Of a stretch of DNA of 64,000 nt, positions 35,526-44,326 are shown in pieces (within the stretch, counting starts at the first letter, position 1; every line of letters starts with the position of its first letter). The notes beneath the pieces were generated by a model. It saw only the letters and a program-made list of their open reading frames with translations. It was not told the DNA's origin and did not search any database. A program made the position numbers and the translations under genes. This DNA is from Rhizobium etli 8C-3 (GTDB lineage Bacteria > Pseudomonadota > Alphaproteobacteria > Rhizobiales > Rhizobiaceae): contig NZ_CP017241.1 in assembly GCF_001908375.1 (NCBI RefSeq), forward strand, positions 3,985,501 to 4,049,500, written 5' to 3'.

Positions 35526-35804
35526 CGAATCTCATAATTGCGATGGCACTTTCGCCACAATTTCATCCGAGCGAAAGATCCACCGTTGGACGCCACGCTT
35601 GCTAAAATACAACGGCGCTACAATTAAACAGAGTCTCGCTATGCAACCGATGCGGAAATCAGTTACAGCAGTAGCGTGTGTCTTCCCGCTTTGCAGTGCG
35701 AGAACCGGGATGGACGACTGTTGAACCCCGTTGGAAGCGGCCGGATCGGACATGCGGCAAACCGGCCGAAAAGCAAGATGACTCGGAGAGCCAGGCTGGA
35801 CAGC

Positions 35805-37322
35805 ATGACGACGTGGAAACGCCCTGTGCCCTCCAGTGACGTGTTTTCTGCGCCATACCGGTGGAGCCGCCATGCGCTGCTGGTGTCTGCGGCGGCAGTC
35901 GCGCTCAATGGCTGCCAGTCGATCCTCGAGCAATCCTATCAGCCGACGGTCTCTCCCTCTTCCAGCCCGCAGATCGTCGATGAAGTGCAAAAGAATGATC
36001 CGCGTGCCGCCATGGGCGCGCGCGAACATCCGCGTATCGTTGCCAGCTACGGCGGCGAATACAAGGACGCCAAGACTGAACGCCTCGTTGCGCGCATTGC
36101 CGGTGCGCTGACGGCGGTATCGGAGAATCCGAGCCAGTCCTACCGAATCACGATCTTGAATTCGCCTGCAATCAACGCTTTCGCGCTGCCGGGCGGTTAT
36201 CTCTATGTAACCCGTGGGCTGCTGGCGCTTGCCAACGACGCTTCCGAGGTCGCCGCCGTGCTGTCGCATGAAATGGGCCACGTTACGGCCAATCACGGCA
36301 TCGAACGCCAGAAGCGCGAAGAGGCGGAGGTCATTGCGAGCCGCGTGGTGGCCGAGGTTTTGTCGAGCGACATCGCCGGCAAGCAGGCGCTTGCCCGCGG
36401 CAAGCTGCGTCTCGCCGCCTTCTCGCGCCAGCAGGAACTGCAGGCCGATGTGATCGGCGTCCGCATGCTCGGCGAAGCGGGCTACGATCCTTACGCCGCC
36501 ACTCGCTTCCTCGATTCCATGGCGGCCTATAGCCGCTTCATGTCCGCCGATCCCGAGGCCGACCAAAGCCTGGACTTCCTTTCGAGCCACCCGAACTCGG
36601 TGCAGCGTATCGATCTTGCGCGCAATCACGCCCGCGCCTTTGGCCAGGAAGGGACGGTCGGTGACAAGGGCCGGGGCTATTATCTCGATGGCATCGACGG
36701 TCTTCTCTATGGCGACAGTCCGGAGGAGGGCTATGTTCGCGGCCAGACCTTCCTGCACGGCGGTCTCGGCATTCGCTTCGACGTGCCGCCGGATTTCAGC
36801 ATCGACAATAAGGTCGAGGCCGTCATGGCAACCGGGCCGGGAGACGTGGCCATCCGCTTCGACGGCGTTGCCGACAGCGACAACCAAAGCTTGACAAACT
36901 ATATATCGAGCGGCTGGGTCACCGGCCTCGATCCTTCGACGATCCGACCGATCACCGTCAACGGCATGGAAGCGGCAACGGCCCGTGCAACCGCGGATCG
37001 ATGGGATTTCGACGTGACCGTGGTGCGCAATAATTCGCAGATCTTCCGCTTCCTGACGGCGGTTCCAAAGGGCAGTGCCGCCTTGCAGCAGACAGCAGAG
37101 GTGTTGCGGGCCAGCTTCCGCCGCATGACACCGCAGGAGGCGGCAACGCTGAAGCCTCTGAGGATCCGGGTCATCAGCGTGCGTCCCGGCGAAAACGTCG
37201 CAACGCTGGCGGCGCGTATGCTAGGCACGGATCGCAAACTCGATCTCTTCAAGCTGATCAATGCCCTGCCAACGGGCGCCACTGTCTCGCCAGGCGACCG
37301 CGTGAAGATCATTTCCGAATAA
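35805..37322 (+). CDS. M48 family metalloprotease lipoprotein with C-terminal LysM-like domain
   Basis: The 505-residue protein (ATG 35805; ATG 35778 is an alternative) has an N-terminal hydrophobic segment ending in VALNGCQS, a plausible lipobox with Cys as the acylated residue. The protease domain shows LSHEMGHVTANH (HExxH) and the third zinc ligand region QQELQADVIG. After a middle domain of unknown function the C-terminus (ISVRPGENVATLAARML to SPGDRVKII) resembles a LysM-like module. Related proteins (BepA/LoiP type) act in the periplasm on outer-membrane protein quality control. Its location next to rpoH2 fits an envelope or heat-stress role. Confidence 0.85.
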   Translation: MTTWKRPVPSSDVFSAPYRWSRHALLVSAAAVALNGCQSILEQSYQPTVSPSSSPQIVDEVQKNDPRAAMGAREHPRIVASYGGEYKDAKTERLVARIAGALTAVSENPSQSYRITILNSPAINAFALPGGYLYVTRGLLALANDASEVAAVLSHEMGHVTANHGIERQKREEAEVIASRVVAEVLSSDIAGKQALARGKLRLAAFSRQQELQADVIGVRMLGEAGYDPYAATRFLDSMAAYSRFMSADPEADQSLDFLSSHPNSVQRIDLARNHARAFGQEGTVGDKGRGYYLDGIDGLLYGDSPEEGYVRGQTFLHGGLGIRFDVPPDFSIDNKVEAVMATGPGDVAIRFDGVADSDNQSLTNYISSGWVTGLDPSTIRPITVNGMEAATARATADRWDFDVTVVRNNSQIFRFLTAVPKGSAALQQTAEVLRASFRRMTPQEAATLKPLRIRVISVRPGENVATLAARMLGTDRKLDLFKLINALPTGATVSPGDRVKIISE

Positions 37323-37345
37323 AAAAGAACCCGGCTTTCGCCGGG
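37319..37345 (-). terminator. Intrinsic terminator of rpoH2
   Basis: On the minus strand the stem CCCGGC/GCCGGG (37345-37340 with 37335-37330) with a GAAA tetraloop is followed by TTCTTTTTTATT. It lies 28 nt beyond the rpoH2 stop and overlaps the stop codon of the convergent protease gene. Confidence 0.85.
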
Positions 37346-37373
37346 CCAGTTCGTGCTGCTGGAAGTAAGAGCT

Positions 37374-38237
37374 TTAGGCGTGAGCCGCCATGTGGGGATC
37401 GGCACTGACAAGAGCGCTGCGCAACTTTTCCATGGCGCGGCTTTCGATCTGGCGGACGCGTTCCTTGGAGATTCCAAGATCGGCCCCGAGTTCCTCGAGC
37501 GTTGCGCCTTCTTCGGCAAGGCGGCGTGCCGCAATGATCTTCATCTCGCGCTCGTTGAGATGTTTCAGCGCCGATGTCAGCCAGATGCGGCGACGTTCGC
37601 CGTCAATCATGTTGGAAACCTGCTCGTCCGGCAACGGATCGTCACTGACGAGGAAATCCATCTTCTCCGCGCTGTCGGCATCGCCGGAAACCGAGGGCGC
37701 CTGCAGCGAGGCGTCATTGCCGGACAAGCGCGCATCCATCGTCTGGACGTCGGCAAGACTGACACCCAGGGCAGCAGCGATCTCCTGATGGATGGATTGA
37801 AGGGTAAGATGCGAGTCGCCTCTGGCAAGTTTGGCGCGTAGACGGCGCAGATTGAAGAAGAGAGCCTTTTGGGCGGAGCTCGTACCGCCGCGGACAATGG
37901 ACCAGTTGCGCAGGATGTAATCCTGGATCGATGCGCGTATCCACCAGCTTGCGTAGGTGGAAAAGCGTACCTCACGCTCCGGCTCGAAGCGGGCAGCCGC
38001 TTCGAGGAGGCCGACATAACCTTCCTGGACAAGATCGCTCATCGGCAGACCGAAATTGCGAAACTTGCCCGCCATCGAAATGACGAGACGCATGTGAGCC
38101 ATCGCGATCTGGTTGCGGGCGCCGCGATCCTCATTGTCCTTCCAGCGAATGGCCAGATCATGTTCTTCTTCACGAGCAAGATAGGGAGCCGCCATGGCGA
38201 TTTTGATCATGCGCCGGTCTGCAGACATGTTCTTCAT
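37374..38237 (-). CDS. rpoH2: RNA polymerase sigma-32 factor, RpoH2 type
   Basis: The 287-residue sigma factor has region 2 (MRLVISMAGKFRNFGLPMSDLVQEGYVGLLEAA, RFSTYASWWIRASIQDYILRN), the RpoH-specific box QKALFFNLRRL between regions 2 and 3, and region 4 with LNEREMKIIAARRL and ISKERVRQIESRAMEKL. AGGAGA precedes the ATG by 6-7 nt. It is divergent enough from standard RpoH1 to fit the second rhizobial paralogue, which is linked to oxidative and general stress. Upstream lies a short unit with an EcfG-type promoter and its own terminator, so rpoH2 may be read by partial readthrough or by a promoter I could not see in 38238-38335. Confidence 0.9.
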   Translation of the reverse strand: MKNMSADRRMIKIAMAAPYLAREEEHDLAIRWKDNEDRGARNQIAMAHMRLVISMAGKFRNFGLPMSDLVQEGYVGLLEAAARFEPEREVRFSTYASWWIRASIQDYILRNWSIVRGGTSSAQKALFFNLRRLRAKLARGDSHLTLQSIHQEIAAALGVSLADVQTMDARLSGNDASLQAPSVSGDADSAEKMDFLVSDDPLPDEQVSNMIDGERRRIWLTSALKHLNEREMKIIAARRLAEEGATLEELGADLGISKERVRQIESRAMEKLRSALVSADPHMAAHA

Positions 38238-38335
38238 ATCGGTCTCCTAAAAAATCAGGCCTCGCGCCCTTGAAAGAAAACAAACAGGTTACTCCCGGAC
38301 CAAGCCCGCCCGGATCAAATCCAGTGTGTGAATGC

Positions 38336-38374
38336 ATAAAAGGCCCCGCTCCTGGATTTTTCAGGAGGAGGCCC
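38336..38374 (-). terminator. Terminator between the 24-codon ORF and rpoH2
   Basis: A long imperfect stem (38374-38362 with 38354-38342, about 11 of 13 pairs, 7-nt loop) is followed on the minus strand by TTTTAT. It starts at the stop codon of the small ORF. Confidence 0.75.
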
Positions 38375-38448
38375 TATCTCTTTGTCATAGGCAGGTAAGG
38401 GTGGACCTCTTTCTTCAAGTTGCCGGCCTGGCAAATTGTGGAAGGCAT
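38374..38448 (-). CDS. 24-residue small ORF in an EcfG-type leader upstream of rpoH2
   Basis: The ORF has a perfect GAGGAG ribosome-binding site 6 nt before its ATG, directly preceded by a 10-bp inverted repeat, and it ends at a terminator. The peptide begins MPSTICQAGNLKKEV and ends HPYLPMTKR; it is basic and has no hydrophobic segment. I do not recognise it. Promoter, ribosome-binding site, ORF and terminator follow one another without wasted space, which argues for a real unit of about 190 nt. It could be a peptide gene, a leader peptide, or the accidental ORF of a small RNA. Confidence 0.5.
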   Translation of the reverse strand: MPSTICQAGNLKKEVHPYLPMTKR

Positions 38449-38460
38449 GATCCGCTCCTC

Positions 38461-38492
38461 ATCGAACGTTGACAGGAATGCGAACGTTCGAT
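38461..38492. repeat. Perfect 10-bp inverted repeat in the leader of the small ORF
   Basis: ATCGAACGTT (38461-38470) and AACGTTCGAT (38483-38492) are exact complements separated by 12 nt. In the minus-strand RNA this would fold into a hairpin ending one base before the GAGGAG site, so it may control translation of the small ORF or protect the 5' end of the RNA. Confidence 0.7.
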
Positions 38493-38532
38493 CAGGCAGC
38501 TATTTCCTGATGCAATCCGCACATTCTGTGTC

Positions 38533-38559
38533 TAAACGCGGCTGAGCGGAAAAAGTTCC
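38533..38559 (-). promoter_or_regulatory. EcfG (RpoE2)-type general-stress promoter
   Basis: On the minus strand GGAAC (38559-38555) and CGTTTA (38538-38533) are 16 bp apart, a full match to the alphaproteobacterial EcfG consensus. The transcript would begin near 38526 and run into the small ORF and toward rpoH2. In Sinorhizobium rpoH2 is known to depend on RpoE2, which agrees. Confidence 0.75.
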
Positions 38560-38561
38560 AT

Positions 38562-38593
38562 AAAAAAACCCGGCACGTGGGCCGGGCTTTTTA
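38562..38593 (-). terminator. Terminator of the CarD-like gene
   Basis: The stem CCCGGC/GCCGGG (38569-38574 with 38581-38586) is flanked by seven A residues on one side and CTTTTTATT on the other, so it can work in both directions. It lies about 20 nt beyond the CarD-like stop. Confidence 0.8.
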
Positions 38594-38613
38594 TTAAGGA
38601 AAACAAGGCAGTA

Positions 38614-39186
38614 TCAAGCGGCTTCGTCCTGCGAATCGTCTTCTTCGATTGCCTTGCCGCGCTTCGGACCCTTGTTGAGATTCATCTCGACGAGACGGAC
38701 AGCCTCGGTTTCAGACATCTTGTTCACGGCCGCAATTTCACGCGCCATGCGATCGAGTGCCGCTTCATAGAGCTGACGCTCGGAATAGGACTGCTCCGGC
38801 TGATTGTCAGCGCGATAGAGATCGCGAACGACTTCTGCGATGGAAATCAGGTCACCGGAATTGATCTTGGCATCATATTCCTGTGCACGGCGGGACCACA
38901 TGGTACGCTTGACACGTGCCTTGCCCTGCACAACCTTCAGGGCGCGCTCGACGAAATCGGTTTCTGAAAGCTTGCGCATACCGATGCTCATTGCCTTGGC
39001 AACGGGGACTTTCAGGCGCATCTTGTCTTTCTCGAAATCGATAACGAAAAGCTCGAGCTTCATGCCGGCGACTTCTTGCTCTTCGATGGCCGTAATGTTA
39101 CCGACGCCGTGAGCGGGGTATACGATCGATTCACCGGTCTTGAAGCCGTGGCGTGCTGCTGAAGGTTTTTTCTGCTGGATCGTCAT
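38614..39186 (-). CDS. CarD-like transcriptional regulator
   Basis: The 190-residue protein starts at ATG 39186 (TTG 39195 is possible). The N-terminal RNA-polymerase-interacting domain has GESIVYPAHGVGNITAIEEQEVAGMKLELFVIDF; the C-terminal helical DNA-binding domain has WSRRAQEYDAKINSGDLISIAEVVRDLYR, the CarD signature. The tail is rich in Lys then Glu/Asp. CarD proteins bind RNA polymerase beta subunit and stabilise open complexes at many promoters. The gene stands alone with its own terminator, between rpoH2 and fdxA. Confidence 0.92.
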   Translation of the reverse strand: MTIQQKKPSAARHGFKTGESIVYPAHGVGNITAIEEQEVAGMKLELFVIDFEKDKMRLKVPVAKAMSIGMRKLSETDFVERALKVVQGKARVKRTMWSRRAQEYDAKINSGDLISIAEVVRDLYRADNQPEQSYSERQLYEAALDRMAREIAAVNKMSETEAVRLVEMNLNKGPKRGKAIEEDDSQDEAA

Positions 39187-39585
39187 GCTAATCAAAAACT
39201 CCCTGTTACGCGTCCGGCAGCGGCCGGAGCCGGGTCAGTCAGGCCCGGATGAGACGGATCAGCTCCGTCGGGTGACTTCACTCTGGTCCCACCAGACAGA
39301 AGCAAAAGATCTCCCTGCGCGCGATCAATGATCGAACAGCTCAAGGCGTTGATATCTCACGGGGAACCGCGTACGGATTTCTTTTGCTTTCGTGGTGGTT
39401 TTGGGCACGCTTCGTGCCTCAAATGGATCAGTATGGCAAACCTATCATAAAAATATGAGGAAATCAATAATTTGCTTAACATGAGTCATGCGGGCCACAC
39501 ATGGCACCCATATCAACACATCATTTTATAAACGTTTACGCTCGGCTTCGGCTCCGTTTTCAACCCTCTGCCGGCCAGATAATCG
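39187..39585. other. Intergenic region upstream of the CarD-like gene
   Basis: These 399 bases hold no supported gene. The part from 39430 to 39490 is markedly AT-rich and probably contains the promoter of the CarD-like gene, but no clean -35/-10 pair was found. A long plus-strand frame entering from here is antisense to fdxA. Confidence 0.5.
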
Positions 39586-39924
39586 TCAATCGCCCGAACC
39601 TGGTTTTTCGCTGAAGTACTTCTCGAACTTGCCGGGCTGTCCGTCCATCTCCTTGGCTTCCGCCATCGGTTCTTTCTTGACCGTGATGTTGGGCCAGCTG
39701 CTGGCATATTCAGCATTGATCTTGAGCCACTTGTCGAGCCCAGGCTCTGTATCCGGCTTGATGGCCTCGGCAGGACATTCCGGTTCGCAGACGCCGCAGT
39801 CGATGCACTCATCCGGGTGGATGACGAGGAAATTTTCGCCCTCATAGAAGCAGTCGACAGGGCAGACTTCGACGCAGTCGGTATATTTGCAGCGGATGCA
39901 ATTGTCGGTCACGACATAGGTCAT
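39586..39924 (-). CDS. fdxA: Seven-iron ferredoxin
   Basis: The 112-residue protein is a FdxA-type 3Fe-4S/4Fe-4S ferredoxin: [21 protein letters not shown] in the N-terminal cluster region and [16 protein letters not shown] in the second, then a C-terminal helical extension. TGGAG lies 7 nt before ATG 39924. Such ferredoxins carry electrons in central metabolism. A much longer reading upstream has no ribosome-binding site. It follows the S4-domain gene by about 195 bp on the same strand. Confidence 0.95.
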   Translation of the reverse strand: MTYVVTDNCIRCKYTDCVEVCPVDCFYEGENFLVIHPDECIDCGVCEPECPAEAIKPDTEPGLDKWLKINAEYASSWPNITVKKEPMAEAKEMDGQPGKFEKYFSEKPGSGD

Positions 39925-40118
39925 GAAGAACTCCAGGATTTTTACGCAAGCGGGGCCGGGCAACCTGGAACGTCGCGCCTTTCCCCTGGCCGGAGGACAG
40001 CGTGGACAGGCTTTGGCGGCAAGCACACTGTCCGGCAAGTTGACTGTGACGTATCGGCTTTGTGGTCGAATTTCAAGAATAAACGATCTGCCGATCAGGT
40101 CCTGATGGACAGAGTTTT

Positions 40119-40523
40119 CTAATCCTCGTCCGAGATCAGCCTGTCTACTGCGCGCCGCTCTTTTTTTGTCGGCCGGCCGGCGCCGGTCGAACGGACGGCC
40201 TGCTCGTAGGGGGTGAGACGTTTTGTCTCACCTTGGGGCGGCGTCAGATCCTCGTAAAGTAGTTTTGCCTCTTCGAATGGCCCGCGCCGCTCGCCCGATG
40301 CCTTCACGATCAGAACCACGTCCCGTCGATCGAGCGCCAGCTCGACGCGGTCACCCGCCTTCACCGTCTGGCTGGGTTGTTGTACGCGCTCGCCATTGAT
40401 GCGAACGTGGCCCGACTGGATGTGGCCTTGCGCCAGGGAGCGTGATTTCACCATGCGCGTGAAGAACAGCCACTTGTCGATGCGCTGACGCGAACCGCTT
40501 CCTGGCTGTGTCTCCCCGCTCAT
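40119..40523 (-). CDS. S4-domain RNA-binding protein (Hsp15/HslR-like)
   Basis: The 134-residue basic protein has an S4 domain: [35 protein letters not shown] basic tail ([14 protein letters not shown]) follows. Hsp15-type proteins bind 50S subunits carrying nascent chains after stress. It starts 3 nt after the helicase stop, so the two are co-transcribed and probably both act in RNA or ribosome metabolism. Confidence 0.9.
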   Translation of the reverse strand: MSGETQPGSGSRQRIDKWLFFTRMVKSRSLAQGHIQSGHVRINGERVQQPSQTVKAGDRVELALDRRDVVLIVKASGERRGPFEEAKLLYEDLTPPQGETKRLTPYEQAVRSTGAGRPTKKERRAVDRLISDED

Positions 40524-40526
40524 CGG

Positions 40527-43500
40527 CTACTTCTTCATCTGCTCCTTCAAGGCAGCGAGCTTTGCGAAAGGAGAATCCGGATCGATCGGTTTTTCCTTGC
40601 GTGGCGGCTTTGCCTCGAAGCGCAACGGCTGCGAGCCGTTGCGATTGTTGTTTCGGTCGTTGCGATCCTTGCGGTCATTGCGATCCTTGCGGTCGCCGCG
40701 ATCTTGACGATCCCCCCGCTGCTCGTTGCGATCGCCACGGGCCTGGTTCGGCTTGCCTGCGTCGCGGCCGCGTTCGTGGCGTTTGCCGTCCCGGCTTTCG
40801 CCACGATTGCCTTCTGCTGCTTCACCCCCGCCCTGACGGCGGTTGCCCTGCTGCTGACGGTCCCCGCCGCGACGTTCCCCCGCACCGCGTGCCTGACGAT
40901 GGTTGTCGTTGCGTCCGCCAAGGCGCCACAGCAGGACAGGTTTCGGTTCGACAGGCTCTGCCGCTTCTGCAGGTTCGGCCGCGGATGCTTCGGCCGCCGC
41001 CGGTTCGACAGCAGGTTTTTCTTCTGCAGCCGGCGCCACGGAAGCCGCTTCTTCCGATGTGCTGTCGGCATCGTCGTGATCGGCCTTGTCGGCGACCTCT
41101 TCGCCAGAGGTTTCGGCTGCCGGGGTCGTGGAAGCATCCTGGGTAGCAAGATGAGCTGCCGCATCCTCGGCCGTCACGGCATCGGCACGGTAGCCGAGAC
41201 CCTTGAGGATCTCTTCCATGTCCTCCAGCGTCGCGCCGAGAATCGAGAGCATCGCGGTGGTGGTCGTGAAGCGGCGGCCATCATAAGCGCCTTCGGGCCG
41301 GTTCGCCTGGCCCGGCTTCCACTGCAGCAACGGACGGATGATGTCGGCAAGCCGTTCCAGAATATCGATGCGAACGGCGCGCTTGCCGAGAAAACGGAAG
41401 CCGGCGAGCTTATAGAACGTGCGCTCGAAGCCCGGATCGGTCACGACGGACGTGCGGCCTGCCGCCAGCACCGGAATGAGGTCGCCGTAGCCAGGTTTTT
41501 CGAGCCCGTCATTTTTGAGGGCCCAAAGCAGCGTGATGAGCTCAGCCGGAGCCGGCTTCAAAAGCGCCGGGACGAAAATGTGGTAGGCGCCGAAGCGAAC
41601 ACCATATCGGCGCATGGAAGCGCGAGCGTCCTGATCCAGCGACTTCACCTCTTCGGTCACATCGCGGCGGAACAGCACGCCGAGATTTTCGACGAGCTGG
41701 AAGGCGAGGCCCTTGGCAAGGCCCTGCAGATCCTCCGCACGCGAGAGATCATCGAGCGGCTTCAAGACCATGCTGATGTGGTGATTGACGAAGCGCTCGA
41801 CGCGGGCAGCGACGTGCTCGCGCGCGTTTCCGGTCAGCTGTTCGTCGGCAAGCAGGATGACGCGAGGACGCATGACGTGCTCGCTGCCAGCAAGGCGCGC
41901 AACCGGATCGCCAAGCCACCGGATGAGGCCGTCGGCACTGATCGCCAGATCGCTGTTGCCTGCAGCATGGAGGCGCGCGGCGCGTGCCTCGAACTCCAGG
42001 GCAAGCGCCTTTTGCGAAGCCGTTTGGATCGCCTTGGCGTCCGAACCGTCCGCACCCGAAATTGGGGTAAACCGGAATCCGGACAACTGCCCCACATGAT
42101 GTCCTTCAACAAAGACATCGCCATTCACACTGATTTCAGCTTCCAGCATCGCATTCTCTCTCAGGCGCTTCATGAGCACAGATGTCCTGCGATCAACAAA
42201 GCGTTTCGTCAACCTTTCATGTAACGCATCGGACAATCGATCCTCGATTTCCCGCGTCTTTTCCTGCCAGTGTGTCGGATCGGCAAGCCATCCGGGTCGA
42301 TTCGACACATAAGTCCATGTTCTTATCTGCGCGATTCGCGCCGAAAGCGTGTCAATTTCGCCATCCGTGCGATCGGCCCTTTGCACCTGCTCGGCGAGAA
42401 ACTGCTCGTTCACCGTGCCATAGCGCACAAGATCGGAAAAGAGCGTCGAGATCAGGTCGGCATGTTGTGCTGGGGTGATACGCCGATAATCGGGCAGCGC
42501 GCAAGTTTCCCAAAGCTTCTCCACGCGCTGCGGATTTGTAGCCAGATCAATGATTTCCGGATAACGCGTCAGATGTTCAAGCGCTTGCTGGTCGACGGCG
42601 GGCAAGGCCCGCGTCAAACCTTCAGCGCTCGGCGGCCGTTCAAGACTCGCCCGCAATGATTGTATCGACGAAAAATCAAGCTCTTTCGACCGCCACTGCA
42701 AGACTCTGACATTTTCGAACTCGTGCGCCTCTATCCGCTGCGCCAGTTCCTCATCGAACGGGTGCACCTGGCCTGTTACCCCGAATGTGCCGTCACGGAC
42801 GTGGCGGCCGGCACGTCCGGCAACCTGGCCGAGTTCGGCAGGATTGAGATTGCGGAACTGGTAGCCGTCGAATTTGCGGTCCTGCGCAAATGCCACGTGA
42901 TCGACATCGAGATTGAGACCCATGCCGATCGCATCGGTTGCGACGAGATATTCGACATCGCCGGCCTGATAGAGCGCAACTTGAGAATTTCGGGTGCGGG
43001 GGCTCAAAGCACCGAGGACAACCGCAGCACCGCCTCGCTGGCGGCGGATCAATTCGGCAATGGCGTAGACCTCATCTGCCGAAAAGGCGACGATAGCCGA
43101 GCGTTGAGGAAGACGGGTGATCTTCTTTTGACCCGCGTAGATGAGGTGCGAAAGCCGCGGCCTCTCAACGACCGTGATTCCCGGCAGCAGTTGCTGCAGG
43201 ATCGGCCGCATCGTGTCGGCGCCGAGAAGCAGCGTTTCGTCGCGGCCGCGCAAATGCAGGATACGGTCGGTGAAGATGTGGCCGCGCTCGAGGTCGCCTG
43301 CAAGCTGGACTTCATCGATCGCGACAAAGGCGGCCCCGGTTTCGCGCGGCATGGCTTCGACCGTGCAAACCGAAAAGCGCGCAGTCGGCGGCGAGATCTT
43401 CTCCTCGCCGGTCACCAGGGCAACATTTTGCACTCCCACCTTTTCGACGACACGCGTATAGACTTCACGTGCCAGCAAACGCAGCGGCAGGCCGATCACG

Positions 43501-43619
43501 CCGGTGCCGTGCGCTACCATGCGCTCGATGGCGTAGTGGGTCTTGCCCGTATTGGTGGGGCCGAGCACCGCGGTCACGCCGCGCCCGCTCCGTATCATGG
43601 GCTGCGATGTCAGTGTCAT
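40527..43619 (-). CDS. Suv3-like superfamily 2 RNA/DNA helicase with disordered charged tail
   Basis: The 1030-residue protein starts at ATG 43619 (TTG 43655 is an alternative). Helicase motifs are AVLGPTNTGKTHYAIE (Walker A), VAIDEVQLAGD (motif II, DEVQ), and YLVATDAIGMGLNLDVDHV with QVAGRAGRHVRDG (motifs V and VI). The order and the GPTNTGKT sequence match Suv3/MgpS-like helicases. From about residue 840 an Ala/Glu/Pro-rich stretch is followed by an Arg/Asn/Asp/Gly-rich tail with repeated DRKDRN units, typical of disordered RNA-binding tails. It is the first gene of an operon with the S4 protein. A role in RNA turnover or ribosome assembly is likely; the target is not known. Confidence 0.88.
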   Translation of the reverse strand: MTLTSQPMIRSGRGVTAVLGPTNTGKTHYAIERMVAHGTGVIGLPLRLLAREVYTRVVEKVGVQNVALVTGEEKISPPTARFSVCTVEAMPRETGAAFVAIDEVQLAGDLERGHIFTDRILHLRGRDETLLLGADTMRPILQQLLPGITVVERPRLSHLIYAGQKKITRLPQRSAIVAFSADEVYAIAELIRRQRGGAAVVLGALSPRTRNSQVALYQAGDVEYLVATDAIGMGLNLDVDHVAFAQDRKFDGYQFRNLNPAELGQVAGRAGRHVRDGTFGVTGQVHPFDEELAQRIEAHEFENVRVLQWRSKELDFSSIQSLRASLERPPSAEGLTRALPAVDQQALEHLTRYPEIIDLATNPQRVEKLWETCALPDYRRITPAQHADLISTLFSDLVRYGTVNEQFLAEQVQRADRTDGEIDTLSARIAQIRTWTYVSNRPGWLADPTHWQEKTREIEDRLSDALHERLTKRFVDRRTSVLMKRLRENAMLEAEISVNGDVFVEGHHVGQLSGFRFTPISGADGSDAKAIQTASQKALALEFEARAARLHAAGNSDLAISADGLIRWLGDPVARLAGSEHVMRPRVILLADEQLTGNAREHVAARVERFVNHHISMVLKPLDDLSRAEDLQGLAKGLAFQLVENLGVLFRRDVTEEVKSLDQDARASMRRYGVRFGAYHIFVPALLKPAPAELITLLWALKNDGLEKPGYGDLIPVLAAGRTSVVTDPGFERTFYKLAGFRFLGKRAVRIDILERLADIIRPLLQWKPGQANRPEGAYDGRRFTTTTAMLSILGATLEDMEEILKGLGYRADAVTAEDAAAHLATQDASTTPAAETSGEEVADKADHDDADSTSEEAASVAPAAEEKPAVEPAAAEASAAEPAEAAEPVEPKPVLLWRLGGRNDNHRQARGAGERRGGDRQQQGNRRQGGGEAAEGNRGESRDGKRHERGRDAGKPNQARGDRNEQRGDRQDRGDRKDRNDRKDRNDRNNNRNGSQPLRFEAKPPRKEKPIDPDSPFAKLAALKEQMKK
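40654..40707. repeat. Three 18-bp tandem units in the helicase tail
   Basis: Units at 40654-40671, 40672-40689 and 40690-40707 are near copies (the first two differ at one base). They encode successive six-residue DRKDRN-like blocks of the disordered tail, so their number may vary between strains. Confidence 0.75.
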
Positions 43620-43741
43620 TGTCCATGCAAGTGAGGCGGCGAGCCTCGTGGTCAAGTGCGCTTACGTTTCCGAAGCAGACAACACATGGACAGCCGCCCG
43701 GCCAAACGCAAGGGCCGTTTTTTAAAATGAGCTGCAAACTT

Positions 43742-43889
43742 GATTCAGGAAATGCCGCTAAGTGACTGTTTTAGGATTCGGAACAGCGTGAGAACGAATC
43801 AGCGACGAATCGGTGACTCGCGGTGATTCAGCTTTTGTTCACGGCTAAGTATTGGTTTTGAATCGGTTTTTCCTACTAGATGCTGAATC
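43742..43889. promoter_or_regulatory. Cluster of eight CcrM (GANTC) methylation sites
   Basis: GANTC occurs at 43742, 43775, 43796, 43807, 43815, 43825, 43860 and 43885. Random expectation is about one per 256 bp. Such clusters are known at repABC origins and at promoters under cell-cycle methylation control in alphaproteobacteria. Function here is unknown. Confidence 0.55.
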
Positions 43890-44326
43890 GGCATCAGAGC
43901 CTGCAAAGCTCGAAAACGCCGCTTGGGTCAAGGTTTTTGCCAAGAACAGACGTCGAGGAGAAATCGCCGGCAAACTGCCCGGAATAGATGCTCCGGCCCC
44001 ATCCGGAACTTTCGGGCGGCGGATCGCAACGGTGACGATGCTTGCGGTTTCGGAAGCCGGATCATATCCGACCAGCGCCTTCACGCGATCGGATTAACAC
44101 CTCGATCAAATCCGGAACGAATCGCTGACGAATCAGCGACATCGTAATTTTCCCGGTTCGTTCACCACAAGATGTTGTATTGTAATTGAATTTTAACCAC
44201 AGAAACATTGCAGAGCGTTGCTTGCTCGGCGCTGCCATCGACAGTCCCCGTTAACGCTTGAGGTTTTCTCGAACAGTGTCTCAAGCAGAAGACCTTGATC
44301 GTTTTGCATATTGCGGAGCTTAGCCG

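Noticed and set aside
35532..36887. A 451-codon minus-strand frame
   Set aside because: It is antisense to the M48 protease gene, which has HExxH and a lipobox in frame.
38238..38335. A separate sigma-70 or RpoH promoter directly in front of rpoH2
   Set aside because: A TTGATC element is visible, but no acceptable -10 hexamer follows at 16-18 bp, so no promoter was called.
40704..42224. A 506-codon plus-strand frame
   Set aside because: It is antisense to the Suv3-like helicase; the low-complexity tail creates Cys/Arg-rich junk in this frame.
43845..44097. Overlapping 79- and 81-codon frames on opposite strands in the GANTC-rich gap
   Set aside because: Both start with non-ATG codons, lack ribosome-binding sites and have no recognisable family.
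43742..44140. A second replication origin
   Set aside because: GANTC clustering alone recalls repABC origins, but no repABC genes and no DnaA boxes (TTATCCACA) were seen. It is kept as a methylation-site cluster only.
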